A stretch of 40,527 nt of DNA, from NCBI GenBank assembly GCA_017553545.1, contig JAFZKT010000078.1, positions 1 to 40,527 on the forward strand, in the 5' to 3' direction. A program made the translations under genes and the position numbers. Shown one piece after another: positions 30,420 to 37,869 of the stretch. The first letter of the stretch is position 1. Each line of letters starts with the position of its first letter. The notes beneath the pieces are model-generated. The model made no database searches and had not been told where the DNA came from. It was given only the letters and a program-made list of their open reading frames with translations. This stretch comes from Bacteroidales bacterium. GTDB lineage: Bacteria > Bacteroidota > Bacteroidia > Bacteroidales > UBA932.

Positions 30420-31859
30420 CTATCCGACCGACCCCTCGAGCGAAACCGCAAGGAGTTTACGCGCTTCCACGGCAAACTCCATCGGGAGCCGGGACAGGAC
30501 TTCACGGGCATAGCCTCCGACGATCAGGGAAACCGCATCTTCGGGGGCTATGCCTCTTTGATTGCAGTAATAGAGCTGGTCCTCCGAAATCTTGCTGGTG
30601 GTGGCTTCGTGCTCCACGGTGGCCGACGGCTGCTGACTTTCAATTACCGGGAAGGTATGCGCTCCGCAACGGGAGCCGATGAGGAGGCTGTCGCACTGGG
30701 AGAAGTTCCGGGCGTTCACTGCGCCGCGTCCCATCCGCACCAGACCGCGGTAGCTGTTCTGGCTCACGCCGGCCGATATGCCCTTGGAGACGATGCGGCT
30801 CTTGGTACCCCGTCCCAAATGAATCATCTTGGTGCCTGTGTCGGCCTGCTGATGGTTATTGGTAACGGCGACGGAATAGAACTCCGAAGAGGAATAATCC
30901 CCTTTTAATATAGTAGAGGGGTATTTCCAGGTGATGGCGCTGCCGGTTTCCACCTGCGTCCAGCTCAAATGACTGCCGGAACCCTTACAGATGCCACGCT
31001 TGGTGACCAGGTTCAGGATACCGCCTTTTCCGTCCGCGTCGCCGGGATACCAGTTCTGGACGGTGGAGTATTTTACATCGGCATCCTTCTCCACCACAAT
31101 CTCCACCACGGCGGCGTGCAGCTGACGCTCGTCGCGCATCGGGGCGGTGCACCCTTCCATATAGCTCACGTAGGAGCCTTCATCGGCCACAATGAGCGTC
31201 CGCTCGAATTGGCCGGTGCCGCGCGCGTTGATGCGGAAATAGGAGGAGAGTTCCATGGGGCAGCGGACGCCCTTGGGAATGTAGCAGAAGGAGCCGTCCG
31301 AGAAGACGGCCGAATTCAGCGCGGCAAAGAAGTTGTCCGATGCGGGCACCACGCTGGCAAGGTATTTCCGCACCAGGTCCGGATGCTCTCTCACGGCCTC
31401 CGAGAAGGAACAGAAGATGATGCCCTTCTCCTGCAGGGTCTGGCGGAAGGTGGTTTTCACCGACACCGAGTCGAAGACGGCATCCACGGCCACCACGCCC
31501 GCGAGGGCTTCGCGTTCCCTCAGCGGAATGCCCAGCTTGTCGAAGGTTTCGGCTAATTTAGGGTCGATTTCCTTAGGCCGATCTTTATCTTTTTTGGGCG
31601 CCGCGAAGTAGATAATATCCTGAAAATCAATAGCGGGCATATCCAGATGCGCCCAGTCCGGCTGCGGCATCTTCTGCCATTTGCGGAAGGCGTCCAGACG
31701 GAACTCCAGCAGCCAATCGGGCTCCTCTTTCCGAGCCGATATCTGCCGGATGATGTCTTCGCTGAGGCCCTTGGGCAGGAACTCCTGCTCAACGTCCGTC
31801 ACGAAACCTTCCTTGTATTCGGAGGAAGTGACCTGCTGTATGAGGTTCTTGTCCGTCAT
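30420..31859 (-). CDS. sufB: Fe-S cluster assembly scaffold protein SufB
   Basis: The 479-residue protein is the SufB subunit of the SufBC2D iron-sulfur scaffold. The usual landmarks are seen: [20 protein letters not shown] at the start, [60 protein letters not shown], and [20 protein letters not shown], which holds the Cys that in E. coli receives sulfur-derived cluster material, then [19 protein letters not shown]. Length is normal. It is the last gene of a sufC-sufD-sufB operon and overlaps sufD by 4 bases. The order C-D-B differs from the more common B-C-D, and no sufS or sufE gene follows. Confidence 0.96.
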   Translation of the reverse strand: MTDKNLIQQVTSSEYKEGFVTDVEQEFLPKGLSEDIIRQISARKEEPDWLLEFRLDAFRKWQKMPQPDWAHLDMPAIDFQDIIYFAAPKKDKDRPKEIDPKLAETFDKLGIPLREREALAGVVAVDAVFDSVSVKTTFRQTLQEKGIIFCSFSEAVREHPDLVRKYLASVVPASDNFFAALNSAVFSDGSFCYIPKGVRCPMELSSYFRINARGTGQFERTLIVADEGSYVSYMEGCTAPMRDERQLHAAVVEIVVEKDADVKYSTVQNWYPGDADGKGGILNLVTKRGICKGSGSHLSWTQVETGSAITWKYPSTILKGDYSSSEFYSVAVTNNHQQADTGTKMIHLGRGTKSRIVSKGISAGVSQNSYRGLVRMGRGAVNARNFSQCDSLLIGSRCGAHTFPVIESQQPSATVEHEATTSKISEDQLYYCNQRGIAPEDAVSLIVGGYAREVLSRLPMEFAVEARKLLAVSLEGSVG

Positions 31860-32440
31860 AGACTCCTTACCGCCTTTTCAATCTCTTCCTCCTGACCGGC
31901 GGGAATCACCGGGGACAGGAAGGAGAGCATCTGGAGGGTTTTCGCTTCTGCCTCGGGAATACCGCGGGAGCGCATATAGAACAGTTCGTCCTCGTTCAGG
32001 CTGCCTACGGTGGCGCCGTGGGAGCATTTTACGTCGTCGGCATAAATCTCCAGCTGCGGCTTGGTTTCCACCCGGGCCGTGTCCGTGAGGACGATGTTGT
32101 GATTCTCCTGATAGGCCTCGGTCTTCTGGGCGTCGGGGGCCACGATGATGGTGCCGTCGAAGCGCACCTGCGCAGTGCCGCCGGCGATGCCGTTGAAGAG
32201 CTGGGTGCTCCTGCATCCGGGCGCGCGGTGATGCATTACGATGTGGAAGTTTACCTTTTCGTCGGCCTTGCAAAGGTACAGGCCCTTCAGGTGGGCTTCC
32301 GCGCCGGGTCCGTTCAGGTCTATCCGAACATCGACGTCACGCGACTCTCCGGGGAGTACGGTGAACTGCAGGTTCAGGACCTGCCCCGCCGCCACCTGGT
32401 ACTGCCCCTCCGGGGGTGCTATGTACTTGCCGTGACCCAT
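31856..32440 (-). CDS. sufD: SufD, half-length form
   Basis: The gene encodes 194 residues from the ATG at 32440, 1 base after the sufC stop. It matches only the C-terminal half of SufD: a beta-helix stretch ([60 protein letters not shown]) and the terminal motif [20 protein letters not shown], where His141 corresponds to the conserved His of E. coli SufD (His360) that faces the SufB cysteine. Ordinary SufD is about 420-450 residues, so the N-terminal domain and part of the helix are missing, and there is no room for them because sufC abuts. The reading frame is clean and the operon is intact, so this is probably a functional minimal SufD rather than a recent truncation. Confidence 0.88.
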   Translation of the reverse strand: MGHGKYIAPPEGQYQVAAGQVLNLQFTVLPGESRDVDVRIDLNGPGAEAHLKGLYLCKADEKVNFHIVMHHRAPGCRSTQLFNGIAGGTAQVRFDGTIIVAPDAQKTEAYQENHNIVLTDTARVETKPQLEIYADDVKCSHGATVGSLNEDELFYMRSRGIPEAEAKTLQMLSFLSPVIPAGQEEEIEKAVRSL

Positions 32441-32441
32441 A

Positions 32442-33182
32442 TCAGAATTGGTCGAATCCCTTCGCTTCGATGGCTTCAATCAGCTCCCGTCCGCCGGTTT
32501 TTACAATCCGGCCGGCCTTCAGCACGTGCACATAGTCCGGCTGGACATACTCCAGCAGCTTATGGTAATGGGTGACGATGATGGCCGATTTCGAAGGGCT
32601 CCGTAGGGCATTCACGCCGTCGGCCACAATCTTGAGGGCATCTACGTCCAGACCGCTGTCTGTCTCGTCCAGGATGGAGAGGGTGGGATCCAGCAGGGCC
32701 ATCTGGAAGATTTCGTTGCGTTTTTTCTCGCCGCCGGAGAAGCCCACGTTCACTTCGCGCTTGGCGAATTCCGGTTTCATCTGCACCAGGGCCATCTTTT
32801 CCTTCATCAGCTGGAGGAATTCCGCCGCTTTCAGTTCCGGCAGTCCGGCCGCCTTGCGTTTGGCGTTCACCGCGGCCTTCATAAAGGAAGTGATGGTGAC
32901 GCCGGGAATCTCCACAGGATACTGGAAACTGAGGAAGAGGCCCGCCCAGGCCCTTTCTTCGGGGGCCATCGCCAGCAGGTCCTGTCCGCCGAACAGCACG
33001 CTCCCTTCCGTCACTTCGTACCCGGGACGGCCGGTGAGGACGGCGGCCAGGGTGCTTTTCCCGGCTCCGTTCGGCCCCATCACGGCGTGGACTTCTCCTG
33101 CGCCGATGGAAAGGTTGATTCCCTTCAATATCTCTTTGTCGCCAACGGTGGCGTGCAGATTCTTAATCTCCAGTAACATCAT
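32442..33182 (-). CDS. sufC: Fe-S assembly ATPase SufC
   Basis: The 246-residue SufC is the ATPase of the SufBC2D scaffold. It has Walker A GPNGAGKST, the Q-loop in LSFQYP with the SufC-typical PVEIPGVT, the signature GFSGGEKKRNEI, Walker B SILDETDSGLD and the H-loop VTHYHKLL. All are intact. It is the first gene of the suf operon. A -7 box lies only 4 bases before the ATG. Either of two adjacent ATGs could be the start. It lies 16 bases after the ispE stop in the same direction, and the box lies in that short gap, so the operon has its own promoter. Confidence 0.97.
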   Translation of the reverse strand: MMLLEIKNLHATVGDKEILKGINLSIGAGEVHAVMGPNGAGKSTLAAVLTGRPGYEVTEGSVLFGGQDLLAMAPEERAWAGLFLSFQYPVEIPGVTITSFMKAAVNAKRKAAGLPELKAAEFLQLMKEKMALVQMKPEFAKREVNVGFSGGEKKRNEIFQMALLDPTLSILDETDSGLDVDALKIVADGVNALRSPSKSAIIVTHYHKLLEYVQPDYVHVLKAGRIVKTGGRELIEAIEAKGFDQF

Positions 33183-33186
33183 ACTC

Positions 33187-33194
33187 CAAAGTTA
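33187..33194 (-). promoter_or_regulatory. -7 box of the suf operon, 4 bases from the ATG
   Basis: On the minus strand TAACTTTG is followed by GAGT and the sufC ATG. The spacing implies a leaderless or nearly leaderless transcript. If it is not a promoter, suf would depend on read-through from ispE. Confidence 0.5.
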
Positions 33195-33198
33195 CGAA

Positions 33199-34032
33199 TT
33201 ATTGGCGAAATAACCCGAACAGCGCACTTCCGCTGCCGGACATGGCGGCATAGACGGCGCCGCGGTCGTACAAATCCCGCTTGTAGCCCGCCAATGCCGG
33301 GTGCGCAGCGAACACGGTGGCCTCGAAGTCGTTCACCAGGTCCTCTTTCCAGGTGGCAATATCCTGCCGCAGCACCTCCCGGAGGGCTTTTTCGGGCCGA
33401 TGCGGCACAATCCCGCGGTAAGCCTCCGCCGTTCGGACGGCGATGTCCGGCGGAACAACCACTTCCAGCCGGTAAGCGCTCAAATCCAGGCCGAAGGGCT
33501 CCAGGATCTCGCCCCGTCCGCTGCCGAACATGGGCTTATTATATATGAAGAAGGGGCAGTCGCTGCCTAGGCGCCCGGCGTAAGAAGCCAGCGCTGCATC
33601 GTCCAAATCCAGCCCGACGATTTCAGCGACCATCCGCAGCGCAAAGGCGCCATCGGCCGATCCTCCGCCCAGTCCGGCGCCTACCGGAGCCTTCTTTTCC
33701 AGGAAGATTTTCATGGGGGGGAGGTCAAAATCGGCCCCCAGCAATCCGTAGGCCCGAGCGGTGAGGTCTTCCAGCGGGTTCCAATCCACTCCTTCCGCCC
33801 GCGCGATGGTAATCATCAGCTTCCCGTCCGGGGAGACCGCCTGCACCAGGGACGAATACCGTTCCCTGAGCCCGGCGAGCGTCCGCGACCAGTCGTCGCC
33901 GGTGACGATTTCCAGCGTATCCGCTAAGCCTGGGTACGGCACGAAGAGGGTTTCCAACTCGTGGAAACCGTCCGGCCGACGGCTCAGGACGTTCAGTCCC
34001 AGGTTGATTTTGACGTTCGGATGCACAATCAT
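33199..34032 (-). CDS. ispE: 4-diphosphocytidyl-2-C-methyl-D-erythritol kinase IspE
   Basis: IspE phosphorylates CDP-methylerythritol in the non-mevalonate isoprenoid pathway. The 277-residue GHMP kinase starts MIVHPNVKINLGLNVLSRRP, has the LETLFVPYP segment, the ATP loop KKAPVGAGLGGGSADGAFAL, and late MSGSGSALFGLF. The start at 34032 is chosen because the promoter box at 34038-34045 is just upstream and the protein then begins as in the family; a longer reading adds 34 residues that resemble nothing. Confidence 0.95.
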   Translation of the reverse strand: MIVHPNVKINLGLNVLSRRPDGFHELETLFVPYPGLADTLEIVTGDDWSRTLAGLRERYSSLVQAVSPDGKLMITIARAEGVDWNPLEDLTARAYGLLGADFDLPPMKIFLEKKAPVGAGLGGGSADGAFALRMVAEIVGLDLDDAALASYAGRLGSDCPFFIYNKPMFGSGRGEILEPFGLDLSAYRLEVVVPPDIAVRTAEAYRGIVPHRPEKALREVLRQDIATWKEDLVNDFEATVFAAHPALAGYKRDLYDRGAVYAAMSGSGSALFGLFRQ

Positions 34033-34037
34033 ATTCG

Positions 34038-34045
34038 CAAAGATA
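34038..34045 (-). promoter_or_regulatory. -7 box of ispE, 5 bases from the ATG
   Basis: TATCTTTG on the minus strand, ending 5 bases before the ATG at 34032. It excludes the upstream start at 34134 and implies almost no 5' leader. Confidence 0.6.
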
Positions 34046-34158
34046 CTGCACAAATCCGTCAAAACACAACAAAAAGCAGCTAAAACAACACATTTTATCA
34101 ACAGCCTATAGGATTTGCCGTCCGCAATAACCACCTTGCCGCCTCAAACTGAACGCGT

Positions 34159-35358
34159 ATGAAACTGCGAAAGACCGTCCTCATCCTGCTGCTGGCCCTT
34201 GCCGCCGCAGCCTGCGAAAAGCCCCTCTTCTACACGTCCTTCCGTCCCAGAACGGGCAGGCCGCCGAAACAGGCTCCAGAACCCGAGGCCCTGCCGGAGG
34301 GGGTGGCGGTCTGGGCCACCGCCGTCGCCTTTCACGACACCACTAACTGGCGCGCAGGTTCCGTAGGCGGGGCGGGCCTGCTGCTCTTCAAAAACGGCGA
34401 AAAGGTGGATTCCCTGCCGTCCAAAAACAGTATCAAGCCCGAACAGCATCGCTTCCGGGACGGGCATCTCTGGACCAACGCCACCGACGGATTCCACACC
34501 TTCCTGCAGCGGGACGGCGAGCCTTATCTGACCTACGAAGGAGAGGAGGGGTTGGTGGGATTTCTCCTGCTGAACGGGCACGTCCACACGCTGGGGCAGA
34601 ATCCCGGCGGCGGCTTCACCTATCGCGTGGACGGGGAGGTAAAGTATGCATCGGCCAGCGGTCTGCTCCTGGGTTCCGGGGCCGATGAAGACTGGCCGGG
34701 CGGCGCTTTCTGCTACGATGGCGGGGGCGTTTACTACACTTACGGCATCGCCCAGCAGTCGGCCGACGCCCCCGTCTGGGAATACCGCCTGATGCGCGGG
34801 AACGACATCTGGAAGGTGATCACCCCGCCCACCGGCGGACAGCTTTTCGACGTACGGGTAGGCGGCGGCAATTGCTATCGCCTGGAGCACCGCTACGACC
34901 GTTACTGCCTGATAACGGGCGAGGAAGTGCGCGTCCTCGCGGCCCGCGGCAACCAGGATGAACTGAAACTGGTCCCCTGCGACGACGGCATCGCGGCCAT
35001 CGGCAATTCCCTCCTGGGTCCGGCGCGGATGGGCTGGCTGGAAACGGCCGATGGCAACTATTACCAGTACCTGCACCACGGGGGCGGAAGGCTTCGGCTC
35101 TGGCTCCACGGCGAAGAACTGACGAAACTGCTGATGGACCCGCAGGACTGTCTCTCCGGCGTACAGGCGGGCTCCTGGAGCGGAGACTTCCCCGCGGGCG
35201 CCTATCGGCTGCAGCATCCCCGCTGCGCCGCCTTCCAGGGCGGCATCCTCGCCCTGGCGCTCACGGCCTCTGAGGGCAGCGAACACCTGCTCTGGGTGGG
35301 CGGAAAGGAAACGCCCGTCTCCTTCAACGGCTATTTTACAGGAATCTATATCGAATAA
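34159..35358 (+). CDS. Lipoprotein of unknown function (399 aa), possibly beta-propeller
   Basis: MKLRKTVLILLLALAAAAC gives a lipoprotein signal with the lipobox AAAC (Cys19). The rest is Gly- and Tyr-rich with short repeated beta phrases such as GAGLLLFKNGEKVDSL, HTFLQRDGEPYLTYEG, FTYRVDGEVKYASASG and YYTYGIAQQSADAPVWEYRL, in the manner of a beta-propeller or a WG-like repeat protein. No family name is supported. It is divergent from ispE with 126 bases between; a weak box TAGGATTTG (about 34110) may be its promoter. The yifB gene starts 3 bases after its stop, so the two may form an operon, though no functional link is apparent. Confidence 0.75.
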   Translation: MKLRKTVLILLLALAAAACEKPLFYTSFRPRTGRPPKQAPEPEALPEGVAVWATAVAFHDTTNWRAGSVGGAGLLLFKNGEKVDSLPSKNSIKPEQHRFRDGHLWTNATDGFHTFLQRDGEPYLTYEGEEGLVGFLLLNGHVHTLGQNPGGGFTYRVDGEVKYASASGLLLGSGADEDWPGGAFCYDGGGVYYTYGIAQQSADAPVWEYRLMRGNDIWKVITPPTGGQLFDVRVGGGNCYRLEHRYDRYCLITGEEVRVLAARGNQDELKLVPCDDGIAAIGNSLLGPARMGWLETADGNYYQYLHHGGGRLRLWLHGEELTKLLMDPQDCLSGVQAGSWSGDFPAGAYRLQHPRCAAFQGGILALALTASEGSEHLLWVGGKETPVSFNGYFTGIYIE

Positions 35359-35361
35359 ACC

Positions 35362-36921
35362 ATGATTGTCTATGTACACGGTGCCAAATGTCTGGGCATC
35401 GACGCCGTCCCCGTGACGGTGGAAGTGAACATCACCCTGGGCGTGGGAATCCATCTGGTAGGACTGGCCGATGCCGCCGTCAAAGAGAGTCTTCTGAGGA
35501 CGGTGACGGCCCTCCAGGCCAAGGGATTCCATGTGCCTGGAATGAAAATTGTCATCAATCTGGCTCCCGCCGATCAGCACAAGCAGGGGAGCGGCTACGA
35601 CCTTCCCATCGCCCTGGGCGTCATCGCCGCTTCAGGTCAACGTGACCTCCCGGCGCTGGAGCAGTACCTCATTATGGGCGAACTGGGGCTGGATGGAAGC
35701 ATCCGCCCGGTGAGCGGCACGCTGCCCATGGTGGAACTGGCCCGCCGGCAGGGCTTCCGGGGTTGCATCCTGCCGGAAGAATCCGCCCTGGAGGCCGTGG
35801 ACTGCCAGGGGGTGGACGTCTTCGGTGTGCGGACGCTGGAGGATGTGCTCCTGATTCTGGAGGGCGTGGAGGATCCGTCGGCCCTGCTCATCTGGAACAC
35901 CGAACGCTACCGACGGGCGCTGGAAGAGGCCGCCCATCCGCATCGGGCCTACATGGATTTTGCCGATATCATCGGCCAGGAAGGCGCCAAACGCGGGGTG
36001 GAAATCGCTTGCGCCGGAGGGCATAACCTGCTTTTGGTGGGAGCTCCCGGAAGCGGAAAAAGCTCCATTGCGAAGGGGCTGGCGGGCATTCTGCCGCCGA
36101 TGACGCTGGAAGAGAGCGCCGTCACCTCGAAGGTTTACTCTGTGGCGGGCCGCTCCTCCGGTACACTGGGCTTCATTCGCTCGCGGCCCTTCCGCAGTCC
36201 GCACATCACGGCCTCCAAAGCGGCCCTTCTGGGCGGCGGCAGCGGGGATAACATCCTTCCCGGGGAGGTTTCATTGGCCACAAACGGGGTGCTCTTCCTG
36301 GATGAATTCTGTGAAGCCCCGAAATCCGTTCTGGAAGCACTCCGGGGGCCGCTGGAAGACAGAAAGGTTACCATCTCCCGCCTCAAGGCCAAGGTGGAAT
36401 ACCCCGCTTCCTTTATGCTGGTGGCAGCCTCCAATCCCTGTCCCTGCGGCTACTGGGGCGAAGGAGACCGCTGCACCTGCACGGCGGGTCAGCGGATGCA
36501 ATACCTCTCCAAACTCTCCGGCCCCATCATGGACCGCATCGACATCCAGCTTTGGATGCACCCCGTGGAGACATCGGCCCTGGTCCGCGGCGGAAAGGCC
36601 GAACCCTCCGCCGCCATTGCCGCCCGTGTGCTGAAGGCCCGAAAAGTTCAACTGCAGCGCTTTGAAGGCAGCGGCATTTTCTGCAACGCGGAAATGTCGT
36701 CCAGGCAGCTGGAGAAGTTCTGTCCGCTTTCGGACGCGTGCAAGGACCTGCTGGAAAACCTCATTGACAAAATGGGCCTGAGCGCCCGCGCCTTCACCCG
36801 CATCATCAAAATCGCCCGCACCATCGCAGACCTCGCCGACAGTCCCCAAATCCTCCCCGAACACCTCAGCGAAGCCGCCCTCTACCGCTTCCTGGACCGG
36901 AGGAATATCATGGATTTGTAG
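35362..36921 (+). CDS. comM: YifB/ComM-family AAA+ ATPase (Mg-chelatase-like)
   Basis: The 519-residue protein has the ComM order: an N-terminal Lon-protease-like fold (1-~165, HLVGLADAAVKESLLRTVTA and NLAPADQHKQGSGYDLPIAL), then an AAA+ Mg-chelatase domain with Walker A GAPGSGKSS (227-235), Walker B VLFLDEF and the NPCPCGYWGEGDRCTCTAGQ cysteine motif, and a C-terminal lid with ISARAFTRI-like LSARAFTRIIKIARTIADL. In other bacteria ComM is a hexameric branch-migration helicase needed for natural transformation. The family is widespread in non-competent bacteria too. It follows the lipoprotein gene by 3 bases and precedes tsaE by 12. Confidence 0.94.
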   Translation: MIVYVHGAKCLGIDAVPVTVEVNITLGVGIHLVGLADAAVKESLLRTVTALQAKGFHVPGMKIVINLAPADQHKQGSGYDLPIALGVIAASGQRDLPALEQYLIMGELGLDGSIRPVSGTLPMVELARRQGFRGCILPEESALEAVDCQGVDVFGVRTLEDVLLILEGVEDPSALLIWNTERYRRALEEAAHPHRAYMDFADIIGQEGAKRGVEIACAGGHNLLLVGAPGSGKSSIAKGLAGILPPMTLEESAVTSKVYSVAGRSSGTLGFIRSRPFRSPHITASKAALLGGGSGDNILPGEVSLATNGVLFLDEFCEAPKSVLEALRGPLEDRKVTISRLKAKVEYPASFMLVAASNPCPCGYWGEGDRCTCTAGQRMQYLSKLSGPIMDRIDIQLWMHPVETSALVRGGKAEPSAAIAARVLKARKVQLQRFEGSGIFCNAEMSSRQLEKFCPLSDACKDLLENLIDKMGLSARAFTRIIKIARTIADLADSPQILPEHLSEAALYRFLDRRNIMDL

Positions 36922-36929
36922 TAACTTTG
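36922..36929 (+). promoter_or_regulatory. -7 box of tsaE, 4 bases from the ATG
   Basis: TAACTTTG straddles the comM stop codon and ends 4 bases before the tsaE ATG at 36934, the shortest such spacing in the window on the plus strand. Confidence 0.5.
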
Positions 36930-36933
36930 CAGT

Positions 36934-37356
36934 ATGAAAGAAATCACCATCGCTTCCCTGCAGGACCTGCCCCGGGCGGCAGAGGAGTTCCTGAAAGCCA
37001 TCGGGGACCATCGGCTCATTGCTTTTTACGCGCCGATGGGAGCTGGCAAGACCACCTTCACTACGGCCCTCTGCAAGGCCCTGGGTGTGCAGGAAGATGC
37101 CGTGAGCTCCCCCACTTTCGCCATTGTGAACGAATACCGGGCGGCCTCCGGAGAACCCGTCTTCCATTTTGATTTCTACCGTATCGAGCGGCCGGAGGAG
37201 GCGCTGGACATCGGCCTGTATGATTATCTGGACTGCGGCGCCCTGTGTCTGATGGAGTGGCCGGAAAACATTGAAGGTCTCCTTCCGGAAGAGACCCTCA
37301 AAGTATCCATTGGCGTGAACCCCGACGGCTCACGCTTGATCAGCTGGGAAGATTAA
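36934..37356 (+). CDS. tsaE: tRNA threonylcarbamoyladenosine biosynthesis ATPase TsaE
   Basis: TsaE works with TsaB, TsaC and TsaD to make t6A37 in ANN-decoding tRNAs. The 140-residue protein has Walker A APMGAGKTTF, the switch-like SSPTFAIVNEY, the family motif HFDFYRIERPEEALDIGL and the LMEWPEN motif. Length is as expected. Its end is 3 bases from the convergent nrdG stop. Confidence 0.95.
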   Translation: MKEITIASLQDLPRAAEEFLKAIGDHRLIAFYAPMGAGKTTFTTALCKALGVQEDAVSSPTFAIVNEYRAASGEPVFHFDFYRIERPEEALDIGLYDYLDCGALCLMEWPENIEGLLPEETLKVSIGVNPDGSRLISWED

Positions 37357-37359
37357 TCC

Positions 37360-37869
37360 CTATACATACGCGTAGGCGGTCTGCACGGTCCCCGGGATGT
37401 AATCCACGGGCGGGGCGCTGTGCAGGTACAGGATGCGCTGGTTGGCGCTTCCGCGGAACTGCAGGTCCGTATCCCGCTGCGAAAGGATGAAGGGGCCGTC
37501 CACCAGTACGTCCAGATACGGGAGCATCTTGGCCAGACGGGGCGACGCCTCAATCTGTTCGATGGTGAAGCCGGTCCAGCACCAAATGGTCTTGTCGGTT
37601 TCTTCCTTGATACGCCGGGCCAGTTCCGTGAAGCCCTCTACCTGGAAGAAGGGGTCTCCGCCGGAGAAAGTCACGTTGGACATTTCATCGGCCTTGATGA
37701 TTTCCAGGAGTTCCTCCACGTCCAACCACTCCCCGGCCTGGAAACTCCAGCTCTGGGGATTGTGACAGCCCGGGCACTTGTGGGAGCATCCCGCGCAGTA
37801 AATGGCTGTCCTGAAACCAGGCCCGTCGGCCATTGTCTGCGGGATGATGTCTAAAACTCTGATTTTCAT
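37360..37869 (-). CDS. nrdG: Anaerobic ribonucleotide reductase activase NrdG
   Basis: NrdG is a radical-SAM enzyme that installs the glycyl radical on NrdD. The 169-residue protein has the CxxxCxxC cluster motif in CAGCSHKCPGCHNPQ, the GFRTAIYCAGC start and VTFSGGDPFFQ for SAM binding. It overlaps the nrdD stop by 4 bases and is cotranscribed with it, as is usual for the class III pair. Confidence 0.95.
   Translation of the reverse strand: MKIRVLDIIPQTMADGPGFRTAIYCAGCSHKCPGCHNPQSWSFQAGEWLDVEELLEIIKADEMSNVTFSGGDPFFQVEGFTELARRIKEETDKTIWCWTGFTIEQIEASPRLAKMLPYLDVLVDGPFILSQRDTDLQFRGSANQRILYLHSAPPVDYIPGTVQTAYAYV

Noticed and set aside
34033-34134. Longer ispE reading from 34134
   Set aside because: Adds 34 residues unlike the family and places the -7 box inside the coding region.
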